Notes: generated by a model not told the origin, from the letters alone. Positions 1-10,930 are shown, counted from the stretch's first letter. The stretch: DNA of 64,000 nt from Falsirhodobacter sp. 20TX0035 (GCF_028307215.1 NZ_JAQMHV010000013.1:21128-85127); one strand, 5' to 3'. Program-made: numbers and translations.

Positions 1-44
1 TCGAGACACTTTACGGCATCGGCTATCGCTACAACGAAGTGTGA
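1..44 (+). CDS. chvI: C-terminal end of a ChvI-type response regulator (partial)
   Basis: Only the last 13 codons lie in the window, read from base 3 to a TGA at 42–44. They encode a tail ending LYGIGYRYNEV, which is the usual end of the winged-helix DNA-binding domain of OmpR-family regulators, where the final beta hairpin reads GxGYR. The sensor kinase gene follows at once in the same frame, the usual ChvI–ChvG arrangement. The identification rests on this tail plus the neighbouring kinase and HprK gene, so the family is fairly safe and the exact name is inference. Confidence 0.75.
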   Translation, partial: ETLYGIGYRYNEV

Positions 45-1376
45 GTGATGAGCACGGTGCGGGGGAACAGGCTGCAGCGTTTCGTCGGCTCCCGGCTCTG
101 GCGCCGGATGGTGGGCTTTAATCTTGTCTCGCTCGGGATGATGCTGGCGGCGATGCTGGTCCTCAGCCCCACGCGCGAGATGATGGTGCAGCAGCGCGAG
201 GAGGTGCTGGCCCTTCAGACCCGCCTGATCGCGGCCGAGGTGGCCGAAGGCGACGGGCTGGAAGCGGTGCCGCCCACCACGGGGCAGGAGGTCACGCTTC
301 TGTCGGCGGGCGGCTCGGTCCTGTCCACCCTGCGTGGGCCCGCGCCACAGCCGCCCGGCCTCTGGACACGCCTTTCGCTGCAGGACGGGAACCCCTGGCT
401 CAGCGCCGAGGCGCCGGTTGCGGGGGGTGGCCGCGTGGTCCTGCGCGAATCGCTGGCCATGGTGAACGGGGTGGTGCAGCAGGATTACCGCCGGATGCTG
501 ACCATCTTCGCCGCGGCGCTTCTGGTGTCGGTGGGTCTCAGCCTGACGCTGGCGTCGCGCATCGCGCGGCCCCTGCGCGACCTGACCGCCGCCGCCGGCC
601 GCCGCGAGGAAGGGCGGGTGGCCCTGCCGGACATGACCGCCCGCCCGGACGAGATCGGCCGCCTGTCCGAAGCGCTGCGCGGCATGGTGGACGCGCTGTA
701 CGACCGCATCGACACGAACGAACAGTTCGCCGCCGATGTGGCGCACGAGATCAAGAACCCGCTCGCCTCCCTCCGCTCCGCCGTCGACACGCTGCGCGTG
801 GCGCGCGAGGATCAGCGCGCGCGGCTGATGGACATCATCGACCACGACGTGCGGCGGCTGGACCGTCTGGTGACTGACATCTCCAACGCCTCGCGCCTGG
901 ACAGCGAGCTGGTGAAGGAGGAGGAGGAGCCCGTCGACCTGACAGCCATGCTGCGCGGGCTGACCGACCACATGCGCCATCAGGCGTCCGAGCAGGGGGT
1001 GGCGCTGGTCGCCGACCTGCCCGACACCACCATCGCCCTTCAGGGGCTGGAGGCGCGGCTGGCGCAGGTCTTCGTCAACGTGATCTCCAACGCGCTGTCC
1101 TTTTCGGCCCCCGGCGACACCGTGCGCGTCTGGGCCCATCACCGCGCCGGCCGCGCGCTGGTGGTGGTGGAGGATCAGGGCCCCGGCATCCCCGAGGAGG
1201 CGCTGACTCAGATCTTCCGGCGCTTCTATTCCGAACGGCCCGAACGTCAGTTCGGCGAACATTCGGGGCTGGGCCTTTCCATCTCGCGCCAGATCGTCGA
1301 GGCGCATCACGGCGTGATCTGGGCCGAGAACATCCCCGGCGGGGGCGCGCGTTTCGTGATCGGGCTTCCCGCGTGA
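45..1376 (+). CDS. chvG: ChvG-type sensor histidine kinase
   Basis: Inner-membrane two-component kinase that would phosphorylate the ChvI regulator encoded just upstream. Residues 22–41 form a first membrane segment, about 42–150 a periplasmic sensor region, 151–170 a second membrane segment and about 171–225 a HAMP linker. The phosphoacceptor is His234 in AHEIKNPL; the ATPase domain shows an N box near 345–349, a DQGPGIP motif near 377 and GLGLSIS near 408. At about 443 residues it is shorter than many ChvG proteins because the periplasmic part is small. Translation may start at GTG 45 or ATG 48, right after the chvI stop. The last bases overlap hprK. In related bacteria ChvG/ChvI responds to acid and envelope stress; that role is inferred here. 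Confidence 0.87.
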   Translation: MMSTVRGNRLQRFVGSRLWRRMVGFNLVSLGMMLAAMLVLSPTREMMVQQREEVLALQTRLIAAEVAEGDGLEAVPPTTGQEVTLLSAGGSVLSTLRGPAPQPPGLWTRLSLQDGNPWLSAEAPVAGGGRVVLRESLAMVNGVVQQDYRRMLTIFAAALLVSVGLSLTLASRIARPLRDLTAAAGRREEGRVALPDMTARPDEIGRLSEALRGMVDALYDRIDTNEQFAADVAHEIKNPLASLRSAVDTLRVAREDQRARLMDIIDHDVRRLDRLVTDISNASRLDSELVKEEEEPVDLTAMLRGLTDHMRHQASEQGVALVADLPDTTIALQGLEARLAQVFVNVISNALSFSAPGDTVRVWAHHRAGRALVVVEDQGPGIPEEALTQIFRRFYSERPERQFGEHSGLGLSISRQIVEAHHGVIWAENIPGGGARFVIGLPA

Positions 1377-1771
1377 TCCTGCACGCGTCGTCGGTCGCCT
1401 GGCAGGGGCGGGGGGTGCTGATCCTCGGCCCGTCGGGCAGCGGCAAGTCGACATTGGCGCTGGAGCTGATGGCCCATGGTGCCGTTCTGATCGCCGACGA
1501 CCGGACAGAGGTCGGCCCCGACCTGACCGCCCGCGCCCCCGCCGCCCTCGCAGGGCTGATCGAGGCGCGGGGCGTGGGCCTGCTGCGCGCCGACCATGCC
1601 CCCGCACGGCTGGTGTTGGCGGTGGATCTGGGGCAGCCGGAGCCCGATCGGTTGCCGCAAATGCGTCACAGTCTTGTGCACGACATGCGACTGCCCCTTG
1701 TGTTGGGGCAGGGGCGCGGTCACCTTGCTTATGCGATCTTGCAATATCTGAAGGGTGGGCGACAGGCGTGA
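1373..1771 (+). CDS. hprK: HPr kinase/phosphorylase, short alphaproteobacterial form
   Basis: Predicted to phosphorylate HPr on serine using ATP and to reverse the reaction. The 132-residue protein carries a P-loop GPSGSGKST at 19–27 and an acidic [11 protein letters not shown] segment at 37–47 typical of the HprK catalytic core. Full-length Gram-positive HprK is about 310 residues with an extra N-terminal domain; here only the catalytic core is present, as is usual in alphaproteobacteria. The GTG start overlaps the chvG stop by four bases (GTGA) and the 3' end overlaps rapZ by four bases, so translation is probably coupled. The target HPr, with Ser46, is encoded 1.3 kb downstream in the same run of genes. 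Confidence 0.92.
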   Translation: MILHASSVAWQGRGVLILGPSGSGKSTLALELMAHGAVLIADDRTEVGPDLTARAPAALAGLIEARGVGLLRADHAPARLVLAVDLGQPEPDRLPQMRHSLVHDMRLPLVLGQGRGHLAYAILQYLKGGRQA

Positions 1772-2667
1772 GCGATCGGGCGTCGATCACGGAAGGACAC
1801 CAGCTGGTTCTGGTCACCGGCCCTTCGGGCGCCGGGCGGTCGACGGCCATCAACGCGCTGGAGGATCTGGGCTACGAGGTCATCGACAACCTCCCCCTCA
1901 GCCTCGTGCCGCGGCTGGTGGACGGCGCGCCCGTGGGGCCGATCGCGCTGGGGCTGGACGTGCGCAACCGCGATTTCGCGGCCACCGCCCTGATCGAGCT
2001 GATCGACCGGCTGACCCGCCGGCCCGAAGTCTCGCTCGACGTGCTGTATCTGGACTGTTCGGCGGACGAGCTGATCCGCCGCTACAACCAGACCCGGCGG
2101 CGTCACCCCCTGGGGCTGGAACCGGCCGAGGCCATCGCGCGCGAGGTTGACCTTCTGGCGCCCGTGCGCGTGCGCGCCGACAACCTGATCGACACGACCG
2201 ACATGTCCCCCCACGACCTGAAGGCCGAGATTGCCCGCTGGTACGACCGGGACGACGCGTCCCGCATGTCGGTGGCGGTGCAGTCCTTTTCCTACAAGCG
2301 CGGGGTGCCGCGCGGCGTCGACATGATCTTCGACTGCCGCTTTTTGTCGAACCCGCACTGGGTGCCGGCGCTGCGCGAACTGGACGGGCGGGATGCGGCG
2401 GTGGTGGAGCACATCCGTCAGGATCCGAACTTCGAGGAGTTCTTCACCCGCGTCCGCGATCTGGTCCTGTTCCTGATGCCCGCGCAGCAGAAAGAAGGGA
2501 AGGCGCACCTGACGATCGGCTTCGGCTGCACGGGCGGGCAGCACCGTTCAGTCGCGCTTGTGGAAATGTTGGCCTATGTGCTTGCACAGCAAGGCTGGCC
2601 GGTGTCAAAACGGCATCGTGAACTCGAACGCAGGGTGGCCGTGACGCTCCCGACGCAGGCAGGATGA
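1768..2667 (+). CDS. rapZ: RapZ-type nucleotide-binding / RNase adapter protein
   Basis: P-loop protein of the RapZ/YvcJ family, 299 residues, close to the usual 280–300. A Walker A motif [10 protein letters not shown] lies at 17–26, and the C-terminal domain has the family block [11 protein letters not shown]. In Escherichia coli RapZ directs RNase E to the small RNA GlmZ and so tunes glucosamine-6-phosphate synthesis; whether the same RNA target exists in this organism is unknown. The ATG overlaps the hprK stop by four bases, and the EIIA gene follows four bases after its stop. This position between hprK and PTS genes is common in alphaproteobacteria and suggests nitrogen or carbon PTS control. 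Confidence 0.92.
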   Translation: MSDRASITEGHQLVLVTGPSGAGRSTAINALEDLGYEVIDNLPLSLVPRLVDGAPVGPIALGLDVRNRDFAATALIELIDRLTRRPEVSLDVLYLDCSADELIRRYNQTRRRHPLGLEPAEAIAREVDLLAPVRVRADNLIDTTDMSPHDLKAEIARWYDRDDASRMSVAVQSFSYKRGVPRGVDMIFDCRFLSNPHWVPALRELDGRDAAVVEHIRQDPNFEEFFTRVRDLVLFLMPAQQKEGKAHLTIGFGCTGGQHRSVALVEMLAYVLAQQGWPVSKRHRELERRVAVTLPTQAG

Positions 2668-2671
2668 ACGC

Positions 2672-3067
2672 GTGATCGGTATCGTCATCGTGGCGCATGG
2701 CGGATTGGCGAGGGAATACCTCTCGGCGGTGGAGCATGTCGTGGGCAAACAGCCCGCGATGGCGGCCATCACGATCGAGGACGAGCACGACCGCATCGCC
2801 AAGCAGGCCGAGATCAGCGCCGCCGCGCAGGCCGTGGACAGCGGGGGCGGCGTGGTGGTGGTGACGGACATGTTCGGAGGATCGCCGTCGAACCTGTCGC
2901 TTCCGGCCTGCGCGGGGCGCAACCGGCGCATCATCTATGGCGCGAACCTGCCCATGCTGATCAAGCTGGCAAAATCGCGCGAACTGCCGGTGCAGGACGC
3001 GGTGGCGCTGGCCCTGGACGCGGGGCGCAAGTACATCAACAGCCTTGATCTGGGTGAAGCACAGTGA
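2672..3067 (+). CDS. PTS mannose-type EIIA component
   Basis: A 131-residue cytoplasmic phosphotransfer protein of the mannose (ManX/EIIA-Man) family. His9 in IVAHGGLA is the expected phosphorylation site, and TDMFGGSPSN at about 65–74 is the second conserved block of the fold. It starts with GTG and its stop overlaps the HPr start by four bases (GTGA). No EIIB, EIIC or EIID permease gene is nearby, so it is more likely a regulatory phosphoacceptor in an incomplete PTS than part of a sugar transporter. Enzyme I would have to be encoded elsewhere. Confidence 0.9.
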   Translation: MIGIVIVAHGGLAREYLSAVEHVVGKQPAMAAITIEDEHDRIAKQAEISAAAQAVDSGGGVVVVTDMFGGSPSNLSLPACAGRNRRIIYGANLPMLIKLAKSRELPVQDAVALALDAGRKYINSLDLGEAQ

Positions 3068-3333
3068 TCCGTCGCGACTTGCGCATCGTCAACGAAAAGG
3101 GCCTGCACGCGCGCGCCTCGGCCCGCTTCGTGGAGGTGGTGGAGGAGTTCAACGCCGCCGCCACCGTGTCCAAGGACGGAATGGATGTGTCGGGCGATTC
3201 GATCATGGGGCTTCTGATGCTGGCCGCTTCGCGCGGGACCAGCATCGGGGTCGTCACCACGGGGCCGGAGGCCGAAGCGCTGGCCGACGCGCTGGAAACG
3301 CTGGTGGCCAACCGCTTCGGCGAGGAGCATTAG
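3064..3333 (+). CDS. ptsH: HPr phosphocarrier protein
   Basis: An 89-residue HPr that takes a phosphate from enzyme I on His15 (GLHARAS) and passes it to EIIA proteins. Ser46 (GDSIMGL) is the expected target of the HprK encoded upstream, so both the histidine and the serine phosphorylation sites are visible. The GTG start overlaps the EIIA stop. Its TAG stop at 3331–3333 overlaps the TAA stop of etfA, which arrives from the other strand, with no visible terminator between them. Together with chvG, hprK, rapZ and EIIA it forms one translationally coupled unit. Confidence 0.95.
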   Translation: MIRRDLRIVNEKGLHARASARFVEVVEEFNAAATVSKDGMDVSGDSIMGLLMLAASRGTSIGVVTTGPEAEALADALETLVANRFGEEH

Positions 3334-4217
3334 ACCTTTCTGGTCAGTTCCGGGACGAGTTCGAAGATGTCGCCGACGAGGCCGTAGTCGGCGACTTGGA
3401 AGATCGGCGCGTCCTCGTCCTTGTTGAGGGCGACGATGACCTTGCTGTCCTTCATGCCCGCCAGATGCTGGATCGCGCCCGAGATGCCGCAGGCGATGTA
3501 AAGGTCCGGCGCCACCACCGTGCCCGTCTGCCCCACCTGCCAGTCGTTGGGGGCGTAGCCCGCGTCCACCGCCGCGCGCGAGGCGCCCACGGCCGCGCCC
3601 AGCTTGTCGGCCAGCGCGGTGACGATCGCGAAGTTCTCCTCCGACCCCACGCCGCGGCCGCCCGACACGACGATCTTCGCCGACCCCAGGTCCGGCCGGT
3701 CGGTGGCGGCGATGTGGTCGGCGACCCAAGAGGACAGGCCCGCATCGGCCAGCGTCACCGCCTCCACCGGGGCGGGGGCGCCGGTGCCGGCGGGGGCGAA
3801 GGCTGTGGTGCGCACCGTCAGCACCTTCACGGGATCGGCCGAACGCACCGTCTGCACCGCGTTGCCGGCATAGGCCGTGCGGGTGAAGGTCGCCTCGTCC
3901 ACCACCGCCAGCACGTCGGGGATGATCATCACGTCCAGAAGGGCCGCCACCCGCGGCAGGATGTTGCGCGTGTCCGAGGTGGAAGGCGCCACCACGTGGC
4001 TGAACCCCGACATCCCCGCGATCAGCGTGGCCACGGGTTCGGCCAGGACATGGTCGGCCGCGGCGTGTAGAACCTTTGCGATCCCGTCCAGCGCCGCCAC
4101 ACCCGAGGCGTCGGGCCCGACCACCAGCGCCGTCACCTCGCCCAGGGTTTTCGCCGCCGTCAGCGCCCGCGCCGTCGCATCGAGGCTGCCCGCCTCGGCC
4201 AGAAGAAGAACGGCCAT
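3330..4217 (-). CDS. etfA: Electron-transfer flavoprotein alpha subunit
   Basis: FAD-carrying large subunit of ETF, which collects electrons from acyl-CoA and other dehydrogenases and passes them to ETF-quinone oxidoreductase. The 295-residue protein has the C-terminal FAD-binding signature: [30 protein letters not shown], and the closing [16 protein letters not shown]. Length is slightly below the usual 308 or so. Its ATG overlaps the etfB stop by one base (TGATG), so the two subunits are co-translated. The stop codon overlaps that of the convergent ptsH gene. Confidence 0.96.
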   Translation of the reverse strand: MAVLLLAEAGSLDATARALTAAKTLGEVTALVVGPDASGVAALDGIAKVLHAAADHVLAEPVATLIAGMSGFSHVVAPSTSDTRNILPRVAALLDVMIIPDVLAVVDEATFTRTAYAGNAVQTVRSADPVKVLTVRTTAFAPAGTGAPAPVEAVTLADAGLSSWVADHIAATDRPDLGSAKIVVSGGRGVGSEENFAIVTALADKLGAAVGASRAAVDAGYAPNDWQVGQTGTVVAPDLYIACGISGAIQHLAGMKDSKVIVALNKDEDAPIFQVADYGLVGDIFELVPELTRKV

Positions 4218-4975
4218 CAGAGCACCCCCGCCTCTTTCAGTTTCACCACCAGCTCGTCCACCGAGCTGACCTTGATCCCGGCCTGCCGCAGCGCCGGCTC
4301 CTCGGTCTTCAGGACCGTCAGGCGGGGGGAGACGTCCACGCCGTAATCGGCGGGTGTCTTCTCCTCCAGCGGCTTCTTCTTGGCCTTCATGATGTTGGGA
4401 AGGCTGGCATAGCGCGGCTCGTTCAAACGCAGGTCGGCCGTGACGATCGCGGGCAGCGCCACGCGGATCGTCTGCATCCCGCCGTCGATCTCGCGCGTGA
4501 CGAGGGCCGCGCCGCCCTCGACCTCCAGCTTCGATGCAAAGGTCGCCTGGCCCCAGCCCAGCAGGGCCGACAGCATCTGCCCCGTGGCGTTCATGTCGTT
4601 GTCGATCGCCTGCTTGCCGGCGATCACCAGCGCGGGTTCCTCGGCCTTCACAACCCCGGCGAGGATCTTCGCCACGGCCAAGGGCTCGATGTCGGTCGCC
4701 GCATCCTCGGCCGCCGTCACAAGGATCGCGCGGTCGGCGCCCATGGCCATGGCCGTGCGCAGCGTGTCGCCCGCCTGCTTCACGCCGATGGACACCACCA
4801 CCACCTCGGTCGCGACGCCCTTTTCCTTCAGGCGGATCGCCTCCTCCACCGCGATCTCGTCGAAGGGGTTCATCGACATCTTCACATTCGCCAGATCGAC
4901 ACCCGATCCGTCCGCCTTCACGCGAACCTTCACGTTGTAGTCGATCACGCGTTTGACCGGCACCAGGACCTTCAT
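4217..4975 (-). CDS. etfB: Electron-transfer flavoprotein beta subunit
   Basis: Small subunit of ETF, which binds AMP and partners with EtfA. The protein begins [14 protein letters not shown], the standard EtfB start, and contains the AMP-loop region around [16 protein letters not shown] and the recognition loop [20 protein letters not shown] chose the ATG at 4975 rather than an upstream GTG at 4987 because the family begins at MKVLVP and a GGAG sits about six bases before it; this gives 252 residues, the family norm. A plausible promoter lies just upstream at 5045–5072. Confidence 0.96.
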   Translation of the reverse strand: MKVLVPVKRVIDYNVKVRVKADGSGVDLANVKMSMNPFDEIAVEEAIRLKEKGVATEVVVVSIGVKQAGDTLRTAMAMGADRAILVTAAEDAATDIEPLAVAKILAGVVKAEEPALVIAGKQAIDNDMNATGQMLSALLGWGQATFASKLEVEGGAALVTREIDGGMQTIRVALPAIVTADLRLNEPRYASLPNIMKAKKKPLEEKTPADYGVDVSPRLTVLKTEEPALRQAGIKVSSVDELVVKLKEAGVL

Positions 4976-5044
4976 CCGCTTCTCCACATCATCATGGCCA
5001 AAGGCCGTTCGTCATTTGTCGGCCCGGGGGCCGGCGTCGGTCGA

Positions 5045-5072
5045 ATACAAACCGAAAGCGTCCGGAAGACAA
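5045..5072 (-). promoter_or_regulatory. Possible sigma-70 promoter of etfBA
   Basis: Read on the minus strand this is TTGTCT, a 16-base spacer, then TTGTAT (or a 17-base spacer and TGTATT). It lies about 70 bases before the etfB start codon. Found by eye only. Confidence 0.4.
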
Positions 5073-5081
5073 CCGCCCCCG

Positions 5082-5282
5082 TCATCCGTTCTTCACGCGC
5101 CACGCGATCAGAAGGATCACCAGAAAGATCAGGCCCAGCGCGCCGGCCCGCGCCGCGCGCATCCGGCGGTTGCGCTTTTCGTCCTCGGTCGTCCAGCTGA
5201 GGAGGATCATAGCGATCCCCAGCACGGCAATAGCGCCGATGCCCGCAAGGATGAAGACGGCCTGGTCGGTCAGGGGAGTCAT
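5082..5282 (-). CDS. Small two-helix membrane protein of unknown function
   Basis: A 66-residue protein with two hydrophobic segments, at about 8–28 and 47–63, separated by a strongly charged stretch TTEDEKRNRRMRAARAG. I do not recognise a family. It begins four bases inside the end of the short-chain dehydrogenase gene (ATGA overlap) and therefore is probably translated with it. The topology with a short positive cytoplasmic loop is a prediction. It may serve as a small membrane accessory factor, but nothing in the sequence shows this. Confidence 0.7.
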   Translation of the reverse strand: MTPLTDQAVFILAGIGAIAVLGIAMILLSWTTEDEKRNRRMRAARAGALGLIFLVILLIAWRVKNG

Positions 5283-6103
5283 GCGCGGCTCAGCAAACGG
5301 TCAAGGGTGGAGGTGGGGAGGAGGCGTTTGGCCACGGCCATGGCCTTTGTGGGCGTCGTGATGCGGTAGCGGGCGCGGGGGCGCTCGGCCTCCAGCGCGC
5401 GGGCGATCACGTCGGTCACGGCGCGGGCCGGCAGTTCCCAGCGGTCGGGGGTCTTTTCCTCATAAAGGCGGTGCAGCAGGCCGCGATACTCGTCGGCGCG
5501 GGCGGCGGCCTTCCAGTCGATCCAACGCTCGAAATGCGGAATGGCCTTGCGCCGCAGGTCCGAGGTGATCGGACCGGGCTGGATCAGGACCACGTGGATG
5601 CCCGTGCCCTCCATCTCCATCCGCAGGATGTCGGTCAGCCCTTCCATCGCGAACTTGGTGGAGGCATAGGCCCCGCGCCATTTCGCGCCGACGAAGCCCA
5701 GCACCGAGGAGCAGTTGAGGATGCGCCCGTGCCCCTGCTTGCGCATGACCGGGATCACGCGGCGGGTCAGGTCGTGGGTGCCGAACAGGTTCGTCTCGAA
5801 GATCGCGCGCAGGGCGTCGCGGGGAATGTCCTCCACTGCGCCGGGGCAGGCGAAGGCGCCGTTGTTGTAAAGCGCGTCCAGCGTGCCGCCCGTACGGGCC
5901 AGAACCTGATCCAGCGCCCCCTGGATCGAGGCCGGGCTGTCGAGATCCAAGGGGAAGCTTTCCAGCCCCTCGGCCGCCAGACGCTCGCAATCCTCGGCCG
6001 AGCGGCAGGTGGCGAAGACGCGCCAGCCGCGCGCGTGCAGCCCCTTGGCCGCGTCGTAACCGATCCCGGAGGAGCAGCCGGTGATGAGGATGGACCTTGT
6101 CAT
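5279..6103 (-). CDS. Short-chain dehydrogenase/reductase (SDR)
   Basis: NAD(P)-dependent oxidoreductase of the classical SDR family, 274 residues. The nucleotide-binding TGCSSGIG lies at 8–15, the structural NNG (usually NNAG) at 80–82, Asn105, Ser132/133 and the catalytic YASTK with Tyr146 and Lys150. The substrate cannot be read from the sequence; the CSSGIGYDAA start resembles SDRs annotated as retinol or steroid dehydrogenase-like. Its stop overlaps the start of a small membrane protein gene, and an SH3-domain gene lies 39 bases upstream on the same strand. Confidence 0.9.
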   Translation of the reverse strand: MTRSILITGCSSGIGYDAAKGLHARGWRVFATCRSAEDCERLAAEGLESFPLDLDSPASIQGALDQVLARTGGTLDALYNNGAFACPGAVEDIPRDALRAIFETNLFGTHDLTRRVIPVMRKQGHGRILNCSSVLGFVGAKWRGAYASTKFAMEGLTDILRMEMEGTGIHVVLIQPGPITSDLRRKAIPHFERWIDWKAAARADEYRGLLHRLYEEKTPDRWELPARAVTDVIARALEAERPRARYRITTPTKAMAVAKRLLPTSTLDRLLSRA

Positions 6104-6142
6104 GCGGCCGTTATGGAACGCGCGCGGGGCAAAGGCCAGCGT

Positions 6143-6535
6143 TCAGTTGCCGGCCATCCGCACGGGCATCTCTGCGAGGTATTCGGACGCGACCCAGCCT
6201 TCGCCGCCGCTGCCTTCCAGGCGGATCTGCGTCCACTGGCCCTTGGTCGACACCACGGTGACCTCCTCCCCATGGCTCAGCTTGTCCAGCGCTTCGCTGC
6301 CGGTGGACGGGCCGGCGCGCAGGTTCAGGGCGGCCGCGGTCACGACGGCGGTCGGAAGAACGGTGGCGGGGGCCTGAACGGCGGCGACCTGTTGGGGCAC
6401 GGGGATGTAGCGGTAGGTTTCCACGGCCGGTCGGGCCTCGGCCTGTGCCAGACCGGCGCGCACCTTGCCGTCCGTGCCCGCCACGACCATGGTGACATAA
6501 ACGGCAGCGCTCAGAATCAGGGTCATGCGGATCAT
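6143..6535 (-). CDS. Exported protein with a bacterial SH3 domain
   Basis: A 130-residue protein with an N-terminal hydrophobic segment at about 4–20, which may be a signal peptide or anchor, a proline/alanine-rich linker, then an SH3b domain at about 63–122. The domain has the standard signature ALNLRAGPSTGSEALDKL and ends WVASEYL. SH3b domains usually bind peptidoglycan or other envelope ligands, so a periplasmic role is likely. I start it at the ATG at 6535 because GAGG is seven bases before it; the open frame continues further upstream only as an antisense run across parC. It is divergent from parC. Confidence 0.85.
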   Translation of the reverse strand: MIRMTLILSAAVYVTMVVAGTDGKVRAGLAQAEARPAVETYRYIPVPQQVAAVQAPATVLPTAVVTAAALNLRAGPSTGSEALDKLSHGEEVTVVSTKGQWTQIRLEGSGGEGWVASEYLAEMPVRMAGN

Positions 6536-6643
6536 TTGGCGTCCTCGCTCGGCAGGATCTTGCTGGTTGCAGGCACAATCTCGCAGACGTGAAAAGGTTC
6601 CGGCCTCTGGACCGGCGTCGCGCGGGGGACTAGAGGAAGGGGC

Positions 6644-8929
6644 ATGACCGATGCCCCGAACGAACCCGCACTGACCTTCGAACCCTTGTCGCGCGCCATT
6701 GGCGAGCGGTACCTGACCTATGCTCTGTCGACGATCATGAACCGTGCGTTGCCGGACGCGCGGGACGGGTTGAAGCCGGTGCACCGGCGCATCCTTTACG
6801 CCATGCGCGAGTTGCGGCTGTCGCCCACCGGGGGCTTCCGGAAATCGGCCAAGATCTCGGGCGACGTGATGGGCAACTACCACCCGCACGGTGACGCCGC
6901 GATCTATGACGCGATGGCGCGGCTGGCGCAGGATTTCAACGTCCGCTATCCGCTGGTGGACGGGCAGGGCAACTTCGGCAACATCGACGGCGACAACCCC
7001 GCCGCGAGCCGCTACACCGAGGCGCGGCTGACCCCGATCGCGGAAACGCTGATGGAGGGGCTGGCCGAGAATTCGGTCGATTTCCGCCCCAACTACGACG
7101 GCACGCTGGAAGAGCCGGTGGTCATGCCGGCGGCCTTCCCGAACCTGCTGGCCAACGGCGCGTCGGGCATCGCGGTGGGGATGGCCACGAACATTCCGCC
7201 CCACAACCTGCACGAACTGATCGACGCCTGTCAGGCGATGATCCGCACGCCCGACTTGTCGGACGAGGCGCTGGTGGATCTGGTGCCCGGCCCCGACTTC
7301 CCCACCGGCGGCATCATCGTGGAGCCGCGCCCGGTCATCCTGGAGGCCTATCGCACGGGCCGCGGGTCGTTCCGCACGCGTGCCAAGTGGGAGAAGGAGG
7401 ATCTGGGCCGCGGCAACTGGCAGATCGTGGTCACGGAGATTCCGTATCAGGTCCAGAAGTCCAAGCTGATCGAGCGGTTGGCTGAGCTGATCCAGACCCG
7501 CAAGGTGCCGCTTCTGGCCGATGTGCGCGACGAATCGGCCGACGACATCCGCATCGTGCTGGAGCCGCGCGCGCGGACGGTGGAGCCCGAGATGCTGATG
7601 GGGATGCTCTTCAAGAACTCGGACCTGGAAACGCGCTTCAGCCTGAACATGAACGTGCTGATCGACGGGCGCACCCCTAAGGTGTGCTCGCTGAAGGAGG
7701 TGCTGCGCGCCTTCCTTGATCACCGGCGCGAGGTTCTGGTGCGGCGCAGCCAGCACCGGCTGGACAAGATCGACCATCAGCTGGAGGTGCTGGAGGGCCT
7801 GATCACCGCCTTCCTGCATCTGGACCGTGTCATCGACATCATCCGCTATGACGACAACCCAAAGCGCGCCCTGATGGCCGAGGACTGGACGCTGACCCGT
7901 CCAAAGGCACTGTCGGAGGCGGACTACATTTCCCCCACCGGGACGGGAACGCTGTCGGACGTGCAGGCCGAGGCAATCCTGAACCTGCGCCTGCGTTCCT
8001 TGCGGCGGCTGGAGGAGATGGAGCTTCTGGCCGAGCGCGACGCGCTGGTGGCCGAACGCGCCAACCTGCACGCCCTGCTGGAAAGCGAGGCGCGGCAGTG
8101 GAAGGCCATCGGCAAGGAGCTGGGGGCGATCCAGAAGTCCTTCGGCAAGGCCACCCCCCTGGGCGCCCGCCGTTCGGCCTTCGCCGAGGCCGGCGTGATC
8201 GAGGACGTTCCCTTCGAGGCCATGATCGAGCGGGAGCCGATCACCGTCATCTGTTCGCAGATGGGCTGGATCCGCGCGATGAAGGGCCATGTCGCGCTGG
8301 ATCAGGAGGTGAAGTTCAAGGATGGCGACGGGCCGCGCTTCATCTTCCACGCCGAAACCACCGACAAGATCCTTCTGGTCGGGTCGAACGGGCGCTTTTA
8401 CACGCTGATTGGGGCGAACCTGCCCGGCGGGCGGGGCATGGGCGAACCTGTGCGCCTGATGGTGGACCTGCCGAACGAGGCGGAGGTCACCGACCTCGTG
8501 ATCTGGAAGCCGGGGATGAAGTGGCTCATCGCCTCCACCGCCGGGGACGGGTTCATCCTGCCGGCCGAGGAGGCCGTGGCCCAGACCCGCGCCGGCAAGG
8601 CCGTGTTGACGGTGAAGGACGGCGCGAAGACGGCGCTGGTGAAGCCGGTGAGCGGGGATTACGTCGCGGTGGTGGGCGACAACCGCAAGATGCTGGTGTT
8701 CCCGATCGCGGAACTGCCCGAGATGGGCAAGGGCAAGGGCGTGCGCCTTCAGCGCTACAAGGACGGGGGCCTGTCCGACGCGATCACCTTCAACCTGTCC
8801 GACGGCATCGCCTGGCAGCTGGAAGGCGGGCGCAACCGGCGCGAAACGGACCTGACCGAATGGCTGGCCGCCCGCGCGACCGCAGGCCGCATGGCGCCGC
8901 GCGGCTTTCCCCGCGACAACCGCTTCTAG
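6644..8929 (+). CDS. parC: DNA topoisomerase IV subunit A
   Basis: DNA-cleaving subunit of topoisomerase IV, which unlinks daughter chromosomes; 761 residues. The breakage-reunion domain begins [18 protein letters not shown], and the active-site tyrosine is Tyr124 in [10 protein letters not shown]. The quinolone-determining region reads [12 protein letters not shown], with Ala85 where E. coli ParC has Ser80 and Asp89 where it has Glu84. The C-terminal beta-pinwheel is short and its box (GRGMGE) is nearer the ParC than the GyrA form. A strong GAGGAAGG precedes the ATG. parE is not in the window. It could be mistaken for gyrA, but length and C-terminus favour parC. Confidence 0.94.
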   Translation: MTDAPNEPALTFEPLSRAIGERYLTYALSTIMNRALPDARDGLKPVHRRILYAMRELRLSPTGGFRKSAKISGDVMGNYHPHGDAAIYDAMARLAQDFNVRYPLVDGQGNFGNIDGDNPAASRYTEARLTPIAETLMEGLAENSVDFRPNYDGTLEEPVVMPAAFPNLLANGASGIAVGMATNIPPHNLHELIDACQAMIRTPDLSDEALVDLVPGPDFPTGGIIVEPRPVILEAYRTGRGSFRTRAKWEKEDLGRGNWQIVVTEIPYQVQKSKLIERLAELIQTRKVPLLADVRDESADDIRIVLEPRARTVEPEMLMGMLFKNSDLETRFSLNMNVLIDGRTPKVCSLKEVLRAFLDHRREVLVRRSQHRLDKIDHQLEVLEGLITAFLHLDRVIDIIRYDDNPKRALMAEDWTLTRPKALSEADYISPTGTGTLSDVQAEAILNLRLRSLRRLEEMELLAERDALVAERANLHALLESEARQWKAIGKELGAIQKSFGKATPLGARRSAFAEAGVIEDVPFEAMIEREPITVICSQMGWIRAMKGHVALDQEVKFKDGDGPRFIFHAETTDKILLVGSNGRFYTLIGANLPGGRGMGEPVRLMVDLPNEAEVTDLVIWKPGMKWLIASTAGDGFILPAEEAVAQTRAGKAVLTVKDGAKTALVKPVSGDYVAVVGDNRKMLVFPIAELPEMGKGKGVRLQRYKDGGLSDAITFNLSDGIAWQLEGGRNRRETDLTEWLAARATAGRMAPRGFPRDNRF

Positions 8930-9027
8930 GGGGCGTTTCCGATGAGCGTTTCCGACGGGCGCGCGTTTGGGGCTTGCGGCCTCCCGCGTTCCCCCTACTG
9001 TGGCGCCGACCCCCATGGGAGTGATGC

Positions 9028-9642
9028 ATGCTGATCCGCCTTCTTGCCCTTTGCGCCGGTCTAGCCGCCGTTTCCGCCTGCGGGCGCAGCGACCTGGAAG
9101 AACCGCCGGTGGACATGGGCAACTTCCGGCTGGGCCTGAACATCGCCGTGGCCGACAACGCCGAGAAGGTGCCGATCTCACGCACCGCCACGGCGGATGA
9201 ATGGGAGGCCGCGATCACCGAGGCGGTGGACCAGCGGTTCGGCCGCTACAACGGCTCGAAGCTCTACAACATCGGGATCAGCGTGGACGGCTATGCGCTG
9301 GCGCCCCCCGGCATCCCGGTGGTGGCCGCGCCGAAATCCGTGCTGGTCATCACCGCGAACGTCTGGGACGACGCGGCGCAGAAGAAGCTGAACGCCGAGG
9401 GCAAGCAGATCACCCTTTGGGAGGATGCGGGCGCGAACATCCTCGGCTCCGGCCTGATCCGCGGGCGCGACCGGCAGATGGAATCGCTGGCCTACAACGC
9501 GGCCAAGCGGGTCGAGCAGTGGTTCCAGGAGAACCCGGAATGGTTCGACATCCAGTCGCCGGCCCCCGTTCCGGAAACGGGCACCGCCCCCGTGGTGGTG
9601 GCCGCGCCAACCGCAGCCCCGCTGGGGACATCTGTCAACTGA
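9028..9642 (+). CDS. Putative lipoprotein
   Basis: A 204-residue protein with a lipoprotein signal peptide: positive start, hydrophobic segment and lipobox AVSAC with Cys18 as the lipidated residue. The mature part is mixed alpha/beta with no motif I can name, followed by a proline/valine/alanine-rich tail from about 177. A purine-rich GGGAG sits just before the ATG. The gene lies between parC and tufA and shows no obvious functional link to either. It resembles hypothetical lipoproteins common in Rhodobacteraceae, but I assign no function. Confidence 0.85.
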   Translation: MLIRLLALCAGLAAVSACGRSDLEEPPVDMGNFRLGLNIAVADNAEKVPISRTATADEWEAAITEAVDQRFGRYNGSKLYNIGISVDGYALAPPGIPVVAAPKSVLVITANVWDDAAQKKLNAEGKQITLWEDAGANILGSGLIRGRDRQMESLAYNAAKRVEQWFQENPEWFDIQSPAPVPETGTAPVVVAAPTAAPLGTSVN

Positions 9643-9645
9643 CAC

Positions 9646-9674
9646 TTGATTTTCCGCGCGTTGGTGAGTATTTG
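9646..9674 (+). promoter_or_regulatory. Probable sigma-70 promoter of tufA
   Basis: TTGATT, a 17-base spacer, then TATTTG, ending 54 bases before the tufA ATG and starting just after the lipoprotein stop. By eye only. Confidence 0.5.
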
Positions 9675-9727
9675 CCGCGCGGTATGAACCGGGCCCGGTG
9701 GGCCCCCGAAACTTCGAGGCGCCCACG

Positions 9728-10903
<1,176 letters not shown>

Positions 10904-10930
10904 TCCGAAACCTTTAGGATCTGCAGGAAA

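Noticed and set aside
6536..9181. A long upstream extension of the SH3-domain gene across parC on the minus strand
   Set aside because: The SH3 protein has a proper ribosome site and start at 6535; the extension is antisense to parC and the lipoprotein gene and shows no motif.
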